In this document: positions 21,822-33,821 of the stretch, piece after piece
Position numbering within the stretch: position 1 is the first letter of the stretch
Layout: each line of letters opens with the position of its first letter
NCBI GenBank assembly: GCA_029448655.1
Contig: JACCLO010000002.1
Location: forward strand, 1,860,001 to 1,924,000
DNA: 64,000 bases
Direction of reading: 5' to 3'
Origin: Wolfiporia cocos
Taxonomy: Eukaryota; Basidiomycota; Agaricomycetes; Polyporales; Phaeolaceae
Notes under the pieces: generated by a model
Database searches by the model: none
What the model was told of the DNA's origin: nothing
The model's input: the letters and a program-made list of their open reading frames with translations, nothing else
Made by a program: the position numbers and the translations under genes

Positions 21822-23533
21822 ATGGTGAGTGCTGTCGTCGGCACATTGTCTTCGGGCCCTTTTCAGGCTCATCGGCCCCCGCGCATAGGACTTTGTCGAG
21901 AGCTTCATTCGTCCTCAATGTAAGTCTCGTTCCATGCTTCAGATCCTTCGCGAATGCGATCTTCTCAATAATCGGTCATCGATCCTTGCTTTACGTCCTT
22001 CTTACCTTCTGCCGCCTGAACTGAAGCCGAAGGCGAGGGCCGCCCTGAGGAGTACGGCGCTCCTCACCATCATCACCACCATCATGAGGGTCAACAACCT
22101 CATGAGGGCGGTCGGCCCCCATACGAGGGCGCACGTCCGGAATACGACAGTGGATCCCAGTACGGTGCAGGTGGCGCCCGCCCGCCACAGCCGTCATACG
22201 GGGACGAGCGCCCCGAGTATGGGGCTCCTCATCACGTAGGGGAAAGTGGCAGCCCCCCTTACGAGGGCGACCGCTCGGAGTACGGCGCACCCCACTACGG
22301 AGGCATAAGTGCTAGACCGCCATATGAGGGCGGTCGCCAAGAGTACGCTGCCCCCCACCATGCGGGGGGCGAAAGACCGCCGTACGAGGCTGGTCGTCAA
22401 GAGTACTCTGACAGCGCTTCCTATGGCGCCCGCCCTCAGTATGAGGGTGGCGGCGAATATCGCGCGCCTCCCCAGGCAGAGGGCCGTCCGCAGTATGAGA
22501 GCGGCGGTCAGCATTACGGCGCCCCTGCTCATCACGTAGGGGCAGCCCAAGAGTACTACGCAGGCGGTAGCCAAGGGCCTAGCGCTGTCCCGCACTCTAG
22601 CGTCAGTGGTGGGCAGCCGCACTATGGCCAGGGACATCCTCAATATGCGCAGGGCCAGCCGCAATACGGCCAGAGCCAGCCACAGCATGTGCCGAGCCAG
22701 GCGCCGTACGGCCACGCTCCGCCTGGGGCTCAGCAGCACAGCCAGGCTCCTGGCACCCAGCATTACAGTCAGACCGGTGGGCAACAGTACAACTCTCCTT
22801 ATCACTCTGGCGCAGGAGGTCAGCCGCAAGGCCAGGGCCGCCCGCCGCGTACGTTATGAAGCCAAGCGCGCCGGGCGAATGCTGATCGCAATACACAGTT
22901 GACCACGAGCAGGTTGTGCAGAGCGCGAGCGCTCAGAGCAGTGGGGAGTCGTCTTACTTCTCCAACGCTCTGCAGCATGTCCAGCAAAACACTGTCAGTG
23001 AAGTCACAAGGTCTGCAAACTTGGAGCTGATTGGTCATGCCACAGAGCGAGCACACCCAGCAGATTGATGAGGAACATATCCAGAACGCCCACCAGGCGG
23101 CGTACCAGCAGGGCAACGCGAGCAGCCTTAGTGCAGGCTCCATGGGCAGTGCTGCAGCTCTCCAGGCAAGCGCTGTGTCACTCGATGACTCTCATTACTA
23201 ACGTGTCTGAAATCACAGGCAATGAAAATGTTCACGGGAGGTAGTGGTGGAGGCTCGGGGTCTTCCTCCGACCTGATCAGCATCGCCATGGCTGAAGCCT
23301 CAAAGCTGTTTGACTCTGCCGGCGGCGCTTCGTCTGGCGGCAAGCAGGATGCTATCAACGGCGCCGCGATGACCGTCATGAAGATGCTCGTGCAGTCGCA
23401 GCTCAGCGGGACGACCGGCGGCAGCAACAGCGGGGGCATCGGCGGTCTTCTCAGCATGGTATGTGTCGGCACTCCCACGACTGCTACCGAACGCCCAATT
23501 GACGTCGTTGTGCAGGCGTCCAAGTTCATATGA
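21822..23533 (+). CDS. PYEGGR-repeat protein with C-terminal DUF7721-like domain
   Basis: The model has exons 21822-21824 (only the ATG), 21889-21919, 22027-22848, 22899-22993, 23046-23165, 23219-23458 and 23516-23533, giving 442 residues. After a short start (MDFVESFIRPQ) comes a His-rich run. About 250 residues of degenerate repeats follow, built on PPYEGGRxEYGAPHH and later GQPQYGQ. This part is disordered and of low complexity. The C-terminal 150 residues resemble the fungal DUF7721 family: FSNALQHV, then SMGSAAALQAMKMF, then DLISIAMAEASKLFD, then KQDAINGAAMTVMKML. That family has no known activity. The fifth intron (23166-23218) uses a GC-AG pair with a perfect TACTAAC branch site. The single-codon first exon is inferred from splice signals and is the least certain part. 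Confidence 0.8.
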
Positions 23534-26500
23534 TTGTATACCGCTTATGGATTGTGGACGGATCTGATATAAACAGTGACTTTGATAACAAAGGAATCTT
23601 TCAATGTACTAGTTGACTCGTGTTTGACTGCGAAATGATATTGAGTGATTTATGTGTAGTTCGCATCCGCAGTGTGCGCTCATGTGCCGTGATTGGCGTT
23701 GTAGCCGGATAATGAATCGGCAGAGTGGATCGGCGGGATTGTGGTGAACAAATCGAGACACATCGACGCCCTACGATCCAAGCCGGAGCTGGTTTGACAT
23801 ATTGCCGTATTCGGTATTCAATGGAATGAGGTCCTGTAAAGAGTTGACTTTGTGTGTAGGAGCAGCTTGCCATCAGTGCGCAGCCGGCGTCATGAACGAT
23901 TTGGAGACCTGGAATGGTCTATGACGGCTGCAGAAGGGAACTCCGCGTGTCAATGAATGACCGGGCATCATCTTGCGTTCTGATGCTCTGTCCCTGCACA
24001 ACGCTCGCTTAGCAGAACATTGAAGTTGTCAACAACCAGGACGCGTCTCGTAAGGCTGAATAGGCCGTAGATCGGACTGGGTACACGGCTCCAAATCGCG
24101 TGGCATGCCCGTCAAGTCGTGAGCGACACTTCGCAAAACATGCGACGTTGAGCAACGGCGATGGATTCTGGGGGCGCTATCGTGACGTAAAACCTGCCGT
24201 ATTCACCGGAGACGGTGACTTACAGTTATAACGCTGCTCATCGGGCTCTCGTAAATTTGGGCGTCAGCGTTGTCCGTTGTCGGGGGTTCCTTATGCATTC
24301 AGGTTAAAATGGAGATCACCGCAGAACGTAAGACCCTAAATTCGCGACCGCACGCAACCCCGCGGTATTGATGCTCACCTCTGGACGACCTCTACTTGGA
24401 TTGGTACTGGGGTACCATCGGCGGTGTCCTCCGGGAGCTCCTCAAAAGATGTTTGATAACTTCAAGACCAGCGATTGCAACGGTGGAAGCGCTGATATAA
24501 TGTCGCGCTAACGAGGGACAGGATGCCTGCTAGAGGGACTCGCTCGTCGCAGCGATGTGTGTCGTCGAACAGTGCAGATCTGAGGTGCTTACTGGTAGCC
24601 TCATGCTGGCACCGTGCAACGTGTTCGCCTTCAGGCCAATATGATTACGATCTGCGAGTCTCGCGTACTGCAAGGCACGCAAGGCAGCTGTTCATCGAGT
24701 CCAGATTGACCGATAGCCTTCGTTGCGCGTACTTCATTGGCTTGTCGGGGCTCGAGAGAGGTTCGCGGGCATGTGGCTGAAAGCGTCGTGTTCAGAGTAG
24801 CGGTGCCTGCAGTGCACTATGCGAAAGGTAGGCTGCCACGCTGTCATTTGAGTAATAATATGCTACTATAGGCACTAGCGGCGGATAGAGGTTCCGTCCC
24901 TAAACCCATGACTCGCGCGATTGCAGTGGAAGCATAGCAGTAGAGTCGAGTGCATCAACGGAGGCGTAGTTGGGTGCTCCAGCAACGGCCGGTAAAAACT
25001 ATTACCTGAACGACGGACGGCCAATATTGCTAGGGGATTGCCGGAGAAGGGAAGGGAGATCTAGTAAGCCACAAATATGGGTTGCCGGGCTCACAGAGAA
25101 CTGATCGATGATCGGGTGCGATTTGTACTGATTGGAATTCACATAATCAGGAGCCATCGGGACAGCGGTCTACAGCGAACGGCCTACTTCTGTTTCCGAC
25201 TGCCACCTCCACTCGCAGGTGCCTATGCGCTGGCAATTGCTGGGACAGAGGGCCTGGTATGAATATTCTCCTGCCCTTGATATTATAATCTCAACCCCGA
25301 CCACTTACCGTCAAATCTCGCGAGAATAGACCGGCCATGCGCACAGTAATCGTCGCCACATTTACTGCTCTTGCACATTGTGTAGGTAACGGTCACCTCG
25401 TCATTGGCACGAGGTCTAGCGCTCGCGATATTGCACCGCAGAAGATCTCGTGAACGCTATCAGTTGACTGTTCACCAGAATAGGTTTATCGCCTCGCAAA
25501 ACGCGAGATGGCATCATTCCCATATATTCGCGCATATATCAAGGCAGAGGCCTTGATAAAGTACACAGGCTCTGCACGCAAGGCTAGATGGAATGGCGCG
25601 GACAAAATTACCGTCGTCCGTCAGTCGGTGCCAATATATGCAGTAAATAGCACGAGGTTCGGCGAAATTGGTGAGTGCTCCTATCAATAGAAGAACATCC
25701 TGTGCCCTCCCTTTCCAGCACTGTTCAGACCAGACGGGCTAACACGCGTATGCTGCTTCAACTCAACATGCCCTCGCCAACGCACGTGATCAACACTGTG
25801 ACCGACTGTCACGGGATAGTCTGTCACAGTGGTGACCGCGTTCGGCAGGTGATCGCAACGACTTACCTGGCCAGCTGTATGTCCCATAATTTGGTCTGGA
25901 CAGTTCACAGAGAGCGAAGAAGTTCCCCGCCATCTCGCTCTTCCTTTTGGAAGCTATACCGAATACCATGTTCGCTCCGCCTCATCTGACAGTGCGAGCT
26001 TGAGGGCTGCTTGCGTGGATTAAGTGGCGAAGCGTGGTCCTGGCATCTCTCTCCTCCAAGGTAGATGCCAGGGCTAAGCAGAAACAACCACTTTTTCCTG
26101 TCTTGCACAATATGGTGAACGTATGATGATGCTCAAAAACTGAGAGGGAGGCTCCATGACTGGGGCTTACCAGGAGCAGCCGGCTGGGTGTACATCCTAC
26201 CGGCGGAACGCCCTTCGTACGCGTGTAATAGACTCGGGTTTGAGTCGGCATCGAGATGCCAACCTGCCAAATTCAATTCATCTCGGCCAGTTCGGAAGAT
26301 CAGAAAATTATTTGAGATCTTCAATCAAAAGTCTTACTGTCCGATCATGTTGTTATGGACGGACAATAGCCCCCGCTCGACAGAGCTCGCCCATTATAGG
26401 GACGTGTGTTCCGCAGGTCCTGACGACTCATATTACCTTATCTCTCCGGCAGACTCGGCGGTGCCAGATAATATGTCAATAGACGCGGAAGTTGATCGTT

Positions 26501-27182
26501 CGAAGGACCACCGTGGACAATGTCGGTCACATTGACTGTAAATTTTCTCTTGATTCAGACTCAGTTGCCAGCAGCCGACGCGCCTTCCCTGATGGTCACC
26601 ATAGTGCGTCTGATTCTGGCAGATTATTGCGAGTTTTAGACTGTTCGGATGCATTGTCGGGACTGTCCCTATGCATCTGGGAATACTTAAAGATTCGTCT
26701 GCCAGCTTGTCGAATATCGCTAACAGCTATGCGATTGCGATTCACCGGCAATATATGTCAAGATGCGCCGTGAAGAGAACCCCGGCGACGACTCATGGCA
26801 GGTGACTATATGTTACGAACTGCTTCTCTACTGGACAAGCTGAAATGTTCCGTGCAATGACAAGTTGTGATCAAGACGTAATGCAGCTTCGTCAGCCCCG
26901 CACGATGCCCTATAACAGCGAAGACGTTCTGTTATCCAGCGCCCAAACTACGGCAATATCTGCAAAGGGTACAATGTCTAATCACGGCCCTGTTTTCGCC
27001 TGTTGCTCGTCTTCGCCTCGCATAGAGTTCAAGTCCAGCGAGGTCTGGGGCAAAGCATATATATGGTAAACGGCAGGCTTCCATCCGCTCTGTTTACCCA
27101 ACTATCCTGCCAGCTGATTGCGTGTCCTCTCATCCTCAATCTGCATCATCATTGTTCCTCTGCCACAAATATCGACATTGCA
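23534..27182. other. 3.6 kb without a recognisable gene
   Basis: Open frames here are short and unsupported on both strands. I found no splice-consistent model with a known domain, no LTR ends with target duplications and no inverted-repeat element. It may hold regulatory DNA, a non-coding transcript or decayed sequence. A TATATATGG word at 27058-27066 is a candidate TATA box for the small gene that starts at 27183. Confidence 0.4.
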
Positions 27183-27841
27183 ATGTCTGGACCGCTCTCG
27201 AGCTCTGCTGACCCTGCCTCGACAAGCACACCATTGTCAGGCGCTATTCCCGCGAATGCTGCTCAGGACGCAAGCGCAAGTCCTGTAATATGCGAATCCA
27301 TTCTCCGCCTACCCAACTACAGGAGCTCGCAACTGTACAAGTACCATCCATACAGCATGCAGAAACGCCCGACGAGATTTCATCCGACAGTGAGGCGTGT
27401 TCACGTTCGTCGTCTCACTGCCACGTTGATTGATTTTTCTGAAGCAAACGTCGTACTGTCTGGATGAATATATTCAGGCATCGCACATCATTGCGAGCTT
27501 GTCTGATGTACCTCTGGTATATAGCACTCTCGCTCTGTTACGCCTTTTGATGTTTGATAATTGACGCCACAGCTTCCCACCGTTGAGATAACTCGCGAGG
27601 ATCTACTGAGCCTCGCGCAAGCTCTCTCAAGCACGGATAGTGACACGGTTTCGACTGTGGGGACATTGAGCGTTGCTGACCTGGTTATCGTACGCCTCTA
27701 CTTGCATAAGGCCCATCAGTGTAGCATGCTGACTCACCTGCCGTCGTGCTGCTCTTGCAGGACCTGGCTTTGCGAGTCCAACATAGGGAAGACGGCGTCA
27801 GGGCTCGCGGAGATTTAGATTCTCGTACATCCGATCATTGA
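27183..27841 (+). CDS. Small hypothetical protein, four-exon model
   Basis: The model has exons 27183-27284, 27323-27424, 27573-27683 and 27761-27841, all in phase, giving 131 residues. The N terminus is Ser/Pro/Ala-rich (MSGPLSSSADPASTST), then an acidic Ser patch (DEISSDSE), then EITREDLLSLAQAL and a charged C terminus. I recognise no family. The first intron is only 38 nt, so that join may be wrong. The regular phase of the others and a TATA-like word 120 bp upstream support a real gene. Confidence 0.45.
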
Positions 27842-28546
27842 CTCGGTTTAACGTTGATTAACGTTGATTGCTCGCTACCAAGCCAATCTCACTGCCCGTG
27901 CCTCATCGCATGGAGATCCCATAGTCAATCAACGTCGGTTCATATTGTATGTACTCCATATACATGGACAGAGCCCCACTCTTCGCACGTTCTGCCAGCC
28001 CGGATGTCTCGCTTTGGTATATCATACCGACGGTCCAATACCACTGTGACATATTTGTAACGCCAGTCTCACACCTCTCCATTCCCCTGCAAATAGTACA
28101 CACATCATTGTATATACTGTACCATATAGCAGCGCTCTCCCTCAGATTTGCAGTAGCAGCTCGTTTGTTAACCACCACGTCCTGTGCCGTGAGTGAATGA
28201 CCAGTAGATAGCTTGTTACTATAAGCGCGCGTCTCTTGCAACTCCCACGTACGTACGGTGTACATCTTCTTCGAACATCAAAAAACAATGTAGTATCATG
28301 GCATATCTGGCGTGGACAACTGAAGGTCCAAGAATTGACGTACATATGGCATGCGCTTCGGATCGCTTTGGAATTCTCTTCTTTTGCTTCCCGTCAATGG
28401 GCGTCTATCGAAGCCAACTTGGTTGCTGGAGGCATCAGCCATACATATAACTATCGAGGCAGAATGCGAAAAGATTTGAGCAGCTCTATTACTGTGCTGT
28501 GGTACCATGAAGCATAACAGACGTCACAGGATCATTGGAACGTGAG
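27842..28546. other. No recognisable gene
   Basis: Overlapping frames on both strands show no family resemblance. The word GTTGATTAACGTTGATT at about 27853-27869 is a short tandem repeat. Nothing else is evident. Confidence 0.35.
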
Positions 28547-29663
28547 CTAGTTAGCATGAAAACAGGCTATCGTCACAAACGGTGCCACAAGAAGAATGAT
28601 AAACAATTTCCTCACGGCCATAGGTACGCCCAAGCAGCGCAATGAGAACCCTGGATTATGCATTACTGAGTTCGGAAAATATCGTTGTAACAACTGCTCG
28701 TGGAAGATGATCGATCGATGGAGGTTCAAACGTTCATTAAATTGACTGGGCAATGGTGTCTTTACAAACTCACTTAGAGCTTGTTCCATCATAGAAAGTC
28801 TGTATTGTCCGGTCAGTCCGGCGTCAGGAATGCGTCGGAAGCCAGCGCCAGCAGTAGGCGTCCTCACGCGTGAAGCAAGGGCGGCGGGCGGCCCGCCCCC
28901 GCCACTCAACAGCATCAATGACGTTACATCATCATGATGAACGTTCATGAACACCCATACTCCACATTGCGCGAAAGATAAGTGGTTATGTGCATGACAG
29001 TCTTGTAGTAGTGAGCATTGCTGACATCCCAATAGCAGCGAGAGAGCACGGAAGCTATCTCGCATGCGCTTGGGCGCCAGATGAACTTCACCTGGTCCTT
29101 TTGACGACAAGTGTCACAAGCCGATTTTCTCCAACTAGCTTGCGACTAGGAACAACCCTTATCTTATCTAAGCGCCTGCCTATGCATCACGTGCAAGGAC
29201 CCCGAACACCCCACACGTGCCTACATAGACCCCGGACACCCTTGTTGTGGCTCTACACCTACGATAGGGTTTACCATACTCTAAACGGTCTATCAGCTTA
29301 CATAATACTGTATAGTAGCCAAACATGTACAAACAGCCTACGAGCATATATACCAGCCAGACGAGCAGGGAGCACCCCAGACTCGTCTTGGCCTTTGTTG
29401 CCTTGAGTAGCCTCAGACTAGGAATACGCTTCCACGTGAGTAATATTCCCCTGAGTAGTTGCTTGAGATAGCGCTTGTGTCAACAAGAGGATTGAACAAG
29501 CTAACATACGAGTCATCTTCCCGCGAGCGACGGCATTCTTGGATATACATCAATGAAACATCTCCAAGATAGCATGTACACTCTCGATGCTCTTCCGAGT
29601 CTCCTCAGTGAATCGCAGGTATTTGTGTGCTCCCTCATTGGCAAAACGCGAGCTCTCATATCT
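28547..29663 (-). pseudogene. Unrecognised coding-like region split by a solo LTR
   Basis: On the minus strand, 29111-28547 reads as an open frame ending in a hydrophobic stretch, KLFIILLVAPFVTIACF. Beyond the LTR at 29112-29482, the strand continues with another coding-like patch (SLRYESSRFANEGAHKYLRF, about 29668-29610). Both sides appear to belong to one host sequence that received the LTR and, at 29664, the tRNA-armed element. No family is recognised, and the coding nature is inferred from open frame only. Confidence 0.3.
29112..29482. repeat. Solo LTR (371 bp), TSD ACAAG
   Basis: The ends are TGTCACAAGCCG and GCTTGTGTCA, with exact ACAAG at 29107-29111 and 29483-29487. It is clearly the same family as 56532-56913: they share CTTATCTTATCTAAG, a GACCCCGAACA block, a TATATAC promoter-like box and GACTCGTCTTGGCC. 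Confidence 0.88.
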
Positions 29664-30337
29664 GAGGGACTTCAGTCAATTATCTTAATCTGCCAACTGC
29701 CCTTCGCTTAAGAAATCGCAGTTACGAGCTAGGTTTGCACGCAGATTAATCTACTGTGACAATAAAATGGCACATCCCGGATTCGAACCAAGGACCTCAG
29801 CGCAGATGAGAATAACAGCATCGCAGCATAATTAGCCGACTGAGCCATTGTGGCAACAGGTACCATTGACCAATTAAAATATATATAACGCAAATTTTAC
29901 ACACAATTTTCGCAAATCATCAAGGCAACTAACTGCTCCAACAAGCATACAGAAATCAATGATAGTGGTAGCTTGATTTACCATGCTTGACCTGGAGCAA
30001 CTCACCATGGGAAAGCTGAATACACTGGAATCACAGGTCTTTAGAGGCAGATTCATTTGTATTTGTGTTATGGAAGATGTTAAAACTGCGAAAATGAAGT
30101 TTACAAAATACTCTATATATTGCTTAAAATGGGGGGTAACACCAGTTCCACCGTAGCTCAGTTGGCTAATTACGCTGCGATGCTGTTATTCTCATCTGCG
30201 CTGAGGTCCTTGGTTCGAATCCGGGATGTGCCATTTTATTGTCACAGTAGATTAATCTGCGTGCAAACCTAGCTCGCAACTGCGATTTCTTAAGCGAAGG
30301 GCAGTTGGCAGATTAAGATAATTGACTGAAACTCTAC
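29664..30337. mobile_element. Inverted-arm element with paired tRNA-derived modules, copy 1 (TSD CATATCT)
   Basis: The element is 674 bp, flanked by exact 7-bp duplications CATATCT (29657-29663 and 30338-30344). It has two inverted arms of about 180 bp around a core of about 290 bp. Each arm carries a tRNA-derived module reading outwards from the core. In the right arm, the A box TAGCTCAGTTGG is at 30154-30165, the B box GGTTCGAATCC at 30212-30222, and TTTT follows. In the left arm, the same boxes lie on the minus strand at 29836-29847 and 29779-29789. The acceptor strands pair poorly and the D stem is broken, so these are not working tRNAs. The outermost 7 bases differ between ends (GAGGGAC and ACTCTAC). 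No protein is encoded. It looks like two tRNA-type SINEs fused head to head, or a MITE that captured tRNA promoters. Confidence 0.8.
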
Positions 30338-30420
30338 CATATCTAGTCCGCTAACTATTGTAAATAGCAGCTCGGTAGATATACGTAGATACGAGCAGAT
30401 ACTATGCGCGGGGTACTTGC

Positions 30421-30720
30421 AGGATCAACGAGGATCGAAATATATTTTGTAGGATCAGCGAGGACCGCAATATATTTTGTAGGATCAACGAGGACCGAAA
30501 TACTAATTGAAGGATCTAAGAGGACCGACATGCTATTTGCAGGATAAATGAGGACCGCCATGTATGTTGCAGGATCAAAGAGGACCGAAATAATATTTGC
30601 AGGACCCAAGAGGACGGGAATGTGGATTGCAGGACCAAAGAGGACGGATCTATTATTTGCAGGATTAAAGAGGATGGACATAGTCATGGAAGGACTAATG
30701 AGCACAGCAGTACCAGTGGC
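30421..30720. repeat. 30-bp minisatellite, ten units
   Basis: Ten units of exactly 30 bp start at 30421, 30451 and so on, with consensus near AGGATCAAAGAGGACCGAAA plus ten more variable bases. Units diverge towards the right. Because 30 is a multiple of three, frames stay open on both strands and encode ten-residue repeats of the type VLxDPxxYIA. I regard those frames as a by-product. Its place beside the Plavaka remnant suggests subterminal binding repeats. Confidence 0.85.
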
Positions 30721-31005
30721 AGTAACAGGAGGCACAGTCTAGACACAGATCCTCAGAGAGCACGCGAAACAGAAACTTATGGATACATGTACTACAGGTT
30801 ACAACCACAGTAATGATACAACGAGTTCAAGGGGAAAAAAACGGTGGCGGCACCCCGTCGAGTACAGTGCTGGTACAGGATTAGCTACTCTCCGCTAAAG
30901 CGCACGATCTTGTGCACGCATTATGTGGGAGGCGTCTGGGCACGAAAAATTAGGAAAATTGCGAAGGAAAGTGACACAAATACATACGAAGGGAGTTGAA
31001 GTGGA

Positions 31006-33650
31006 TCATAAGGGTGAGAATCCGTAGTCGTCGTAGGACAGCCCCGCATCGATTTCGTGCCCCTCTTCTGGACCCAAATCGCCGTCTTCCTCCTCCTCGA
31101 GGTCTGCTCCGCTTTCGTGTGGATCGCGATCGGCCCCGGTGTCGTCCTGTTCGGCCACATACCCGTAGTCGACTTCTTCATTGTCGAGGTCACCGCCGAT
31201 GGGCTGTTGACGGTTGTACCCCCCGTCGTCCACGTCTTTGGGACTTGCATCTTCCATATTATCGAGCATTCCCGCTAGCGTACTTGTCATATTGCCCTTG
31301 TGGCCTATGCCACCGCCAAGGTACTGCATGAACATGTCCCTGTCAACATGGCTAACCAAAAATCAGTTTATTTGACAGACAAAAATAAACAAAAAACTAC
31401 TCACATATTCACATAATAATTGACGTAGTCCAGATCATCTTCGCCATGGATCTGCCGGGTGTCTGAGCGCCCCAGGAGACTGTCGGTGCGCCCGTATGCA
31501 AACGCCGGAATCAGATGAGCCGCGCGGAGTACATCGCCCGGGTCGAGGAAACTGAACAGGTCCTCCTCGTCCCACGGAACAAATCCGACACGAGGGAGAC
31601 GGCACCTATCAAACCCGCCTGGTTCTTCCGGATCCATCCCAAACCATTGCACCCACAAAAAATCCATGCGCTGCGGCTTCGGTGAAACCGAAAAGGTTCC
31701 TGTGTGTACAACGTTGACGTGAAATATTCCGATGACACGTGCATACCAATAAGGGTGGGTATCTACATCAGGGCCATAGTCCTCATGTGAAATGACCATG
31801 ACATCGGGATGAGTGTGCAGATTGATTGAATCCTGGGCGCGATGCATGTCGTAAGTTGTGTAGTTGACGTGCACAATTTTGTGGAAATAGATTTTGTTTT
31901 CGAGGATCTTGACTGTATCTTGATCTTCCCTGGTGAAATTGTGTTCATCACCCTCCCAAGATCGCCCTAACAATCGCACTAAAAGGTGATCTTTCAAGGA
32001 TGGGAGGAAATTCTGATTGCAAAATCATTATACTATATGATTTTTTAAAAAAGAGTGTGTACATCGAAAGCGCGATCGTCCTTGTGCGCTTTTAGCCACA
32101 AGCGGAGGTCTTTCCATACTGGTGTATAGTCGGACATGTGGTAATGCTCGTAAGGCGATGTGCGTGATGCAATCAGTACGTCTGTTGTGATCTTGACAGC
32201 CGCAGCGCCACTGATTGGAGAGGCAGAAGCCTCTCCCTGTGTGTCGCCGCTCACCGTGTCACCATGCAACCGCTGCCGCTGGAGCACGAGCCTGCGTGTT
32301 TCCTCCTCATTTGCAATACGCTGCAACAACCGCGCTCGCCGCTCGTGTTTCGCAATTTGGCCGACAAATTTATTTTTGTTAGTGCGGGCATACCAACGCT
32401 TGCTCCTGCGGTGCTCGAGCTCTCCCTGCCAATAGTTAGCAGTATGCAATAATATTATTATGGGAACAATGCACAATCTGTGTAGTGTAGTTGTCAGTAG
32501 TGCCGAATTGACGAATTGCTTGAACATAGTCCCCAAGAGCATGGAATTTGTAGGTCGACAAATTCAGTTTTTTAATTTTCCGCTCAAGTTTTTCCACATC
32601 CACCGTGTCTTCCTCTCGACTGACGGCAACGGCCTTCCCCTTTCCTTTACCTTTTGCTTTTTTCTTACCCGTTCCGACAGTAGTGGCCCCTTGGCGCAGA
32701 GCTGCAGCTCGCCTCCCACGAGCCGCGTGCTCCTTTGGGAGCTCCTGAGTGAGATATGCCTCACAAGTGGTCGCAACGAACCCTCTGATGGAGTCGCCGA
32801 GTGCTTCAGTAGCTTGCGTGAAAATTACCAGCGTCTCCTCCGTGTGCAGTCGTAGCTTCGCCAAGGCATGCCACGAACAGAGGTTCCAAAGCATATCGAG
32901 TACGACCTCATTATGTTCTTGTGGCAGCAGCAAGTCAATTACTGGCGTAATACACTAGCGACATTGATCAGCGAATGGACAGAACGTATGTCAATTTAAG
33001 CAAGAACATACCTGCAATATGTCTTCAAAATCACGGGCCGCCAACTGCTTCATGGCCGAGACGTTACTGCTGAAACGCCTTATGGTGTCACACCCAAACG
33101 TAGGTACTCGTCGGAAACTGTTCTATTCAGTGAAAAATCATTTCAAATAATAGATATAGGCTTACCGTTGATTGAATGTTTGGATGCTATCATTTCCCTC
33201 CGCGTACAGGATCCGCATGAGGTGGGTTAATATTGCCTTCCACACACCAAGCTCGAACTCATGCATTAAATCGGGCACGAACATCGAGTAATGGTTGAAG
33301 CCGAATTTGAAAGCTTCGTGGAAAATGCACTCTAATCTTTGTGAGTGAAAAAATAAATCATTCCTAAGGAAGACACTTACCCTAGTTGTTACCAGAGATT
33401 TTGTATCGAGAATATTTGCCAGGCGCTTGCTATTGAGTGAAGTCCCTTTCTTGAAAATCAGACCGCGTGCACGCCGGATTATGTCTTGGATAGCGGGAGA
33501 GTTGACCCGGACATTTTCACGTCGCCTAGAGTCAGTCGGGGTTCCCATCTCAGAGATGTCAGATTTTCGGATTAAACAGCGAGGACAGGGGCATTGTGCA
33601 AGATAGCGAATGCAAGCTAAGAGGATTCTAAAAAAACCATCAGGTCCTTG
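31006..33650 (-). pseudogene. Plavaka transposase, 5' truncated
   Basis: Minus-strand exon blocks give a nearly continuous transposase. They run from CPRCLIRKSDISEMG (33585 downwards) through FVPDLMHEFELGVWKAILTH (about 33290-33230) and VPTFGCDTIRRF (about 33105-33070) to WHALAKLRLHTEETL (about 32865). A Lys/Gly-rich linker near 32670 follows, then QWFGMDPEEPGGFDRCRLPRVG near 31650-31590, and the acidic tail ends DDYGFSPL at 31006. Family knowledge places this in the Agaricomycete Plavaka group, CACTA-like cut-and-paste transposases. Short introns separate the blocks. The N-terminal third of the usual protein is absent, because upstream of 33650 the sequence passes straight into subterminal repeats. 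The copy cannot be autonomous, though most of the remaining frames are open. Confidence 0.82.
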
Positions 33651-33821
33651 CAACAGCATGGGCCTCAGGTGAGGTCCTTGCAGGAACCCATCCCCTGGGT
33701 GCTTGCTATTGCGAGGACCTGCTACTATAAGGGGGTTATATATGAGTATACCGGTCCGGCTACAGTTACAGGACCTGCTTGGTATATCTACGTAAATACT
33801 AGTAGATCTACGGTCTCGCAC

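Larger units (their letters stand above)
30370..33820 (-). mobile_element. Decayed Plavaka (CACTA-like) DNA transposon, approximate limits
   Basis: The limits are set by subterminal sequence. The left side has a 30-bp minisatellite with a GCAGGA(T/C)C word at each unit boundary (30417-30720). The right side has several copies of the related words CAGGTCCT and AGGACCTGC (33640-33775). Words built on TACGTAGATA/TATCTACGTA occur at both edges (about 30380 and 33785). Subterminal transposase-binding repeats are typical of CACTA-like elements. I could not fix terminal bases or a target duplication. The transposase inside is missing its N-terminal part. Confidence 0.6.

Noticed and set aside
24000..26800. 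Hidden genes in the 3.6-kb gap
   Set aside because: Only short frames with no splice-linked continuation or known motif were found.
29776..29862. Functional tRNA gene
   Set aside because: A and B boxes are good but acceptor strands pair at only some positions and the D stem is broken; the same module is repeated in inverted arms of a mobile element, so it is tRNA-derived rather than a tRNA gene.
30421..30720. CRISPR array
   Set aside because: Thirty-base periodicity comes from contiguous diverging units with no unique spacers, in a eukaryotic genome beside a transposon.
30355..30735. Gene for a decapeptide-repeat protein
   Set aside because: Frames are open on both strands only because the repeat length is a multiple of three; no start context, splice sites or conserved flank support coding.
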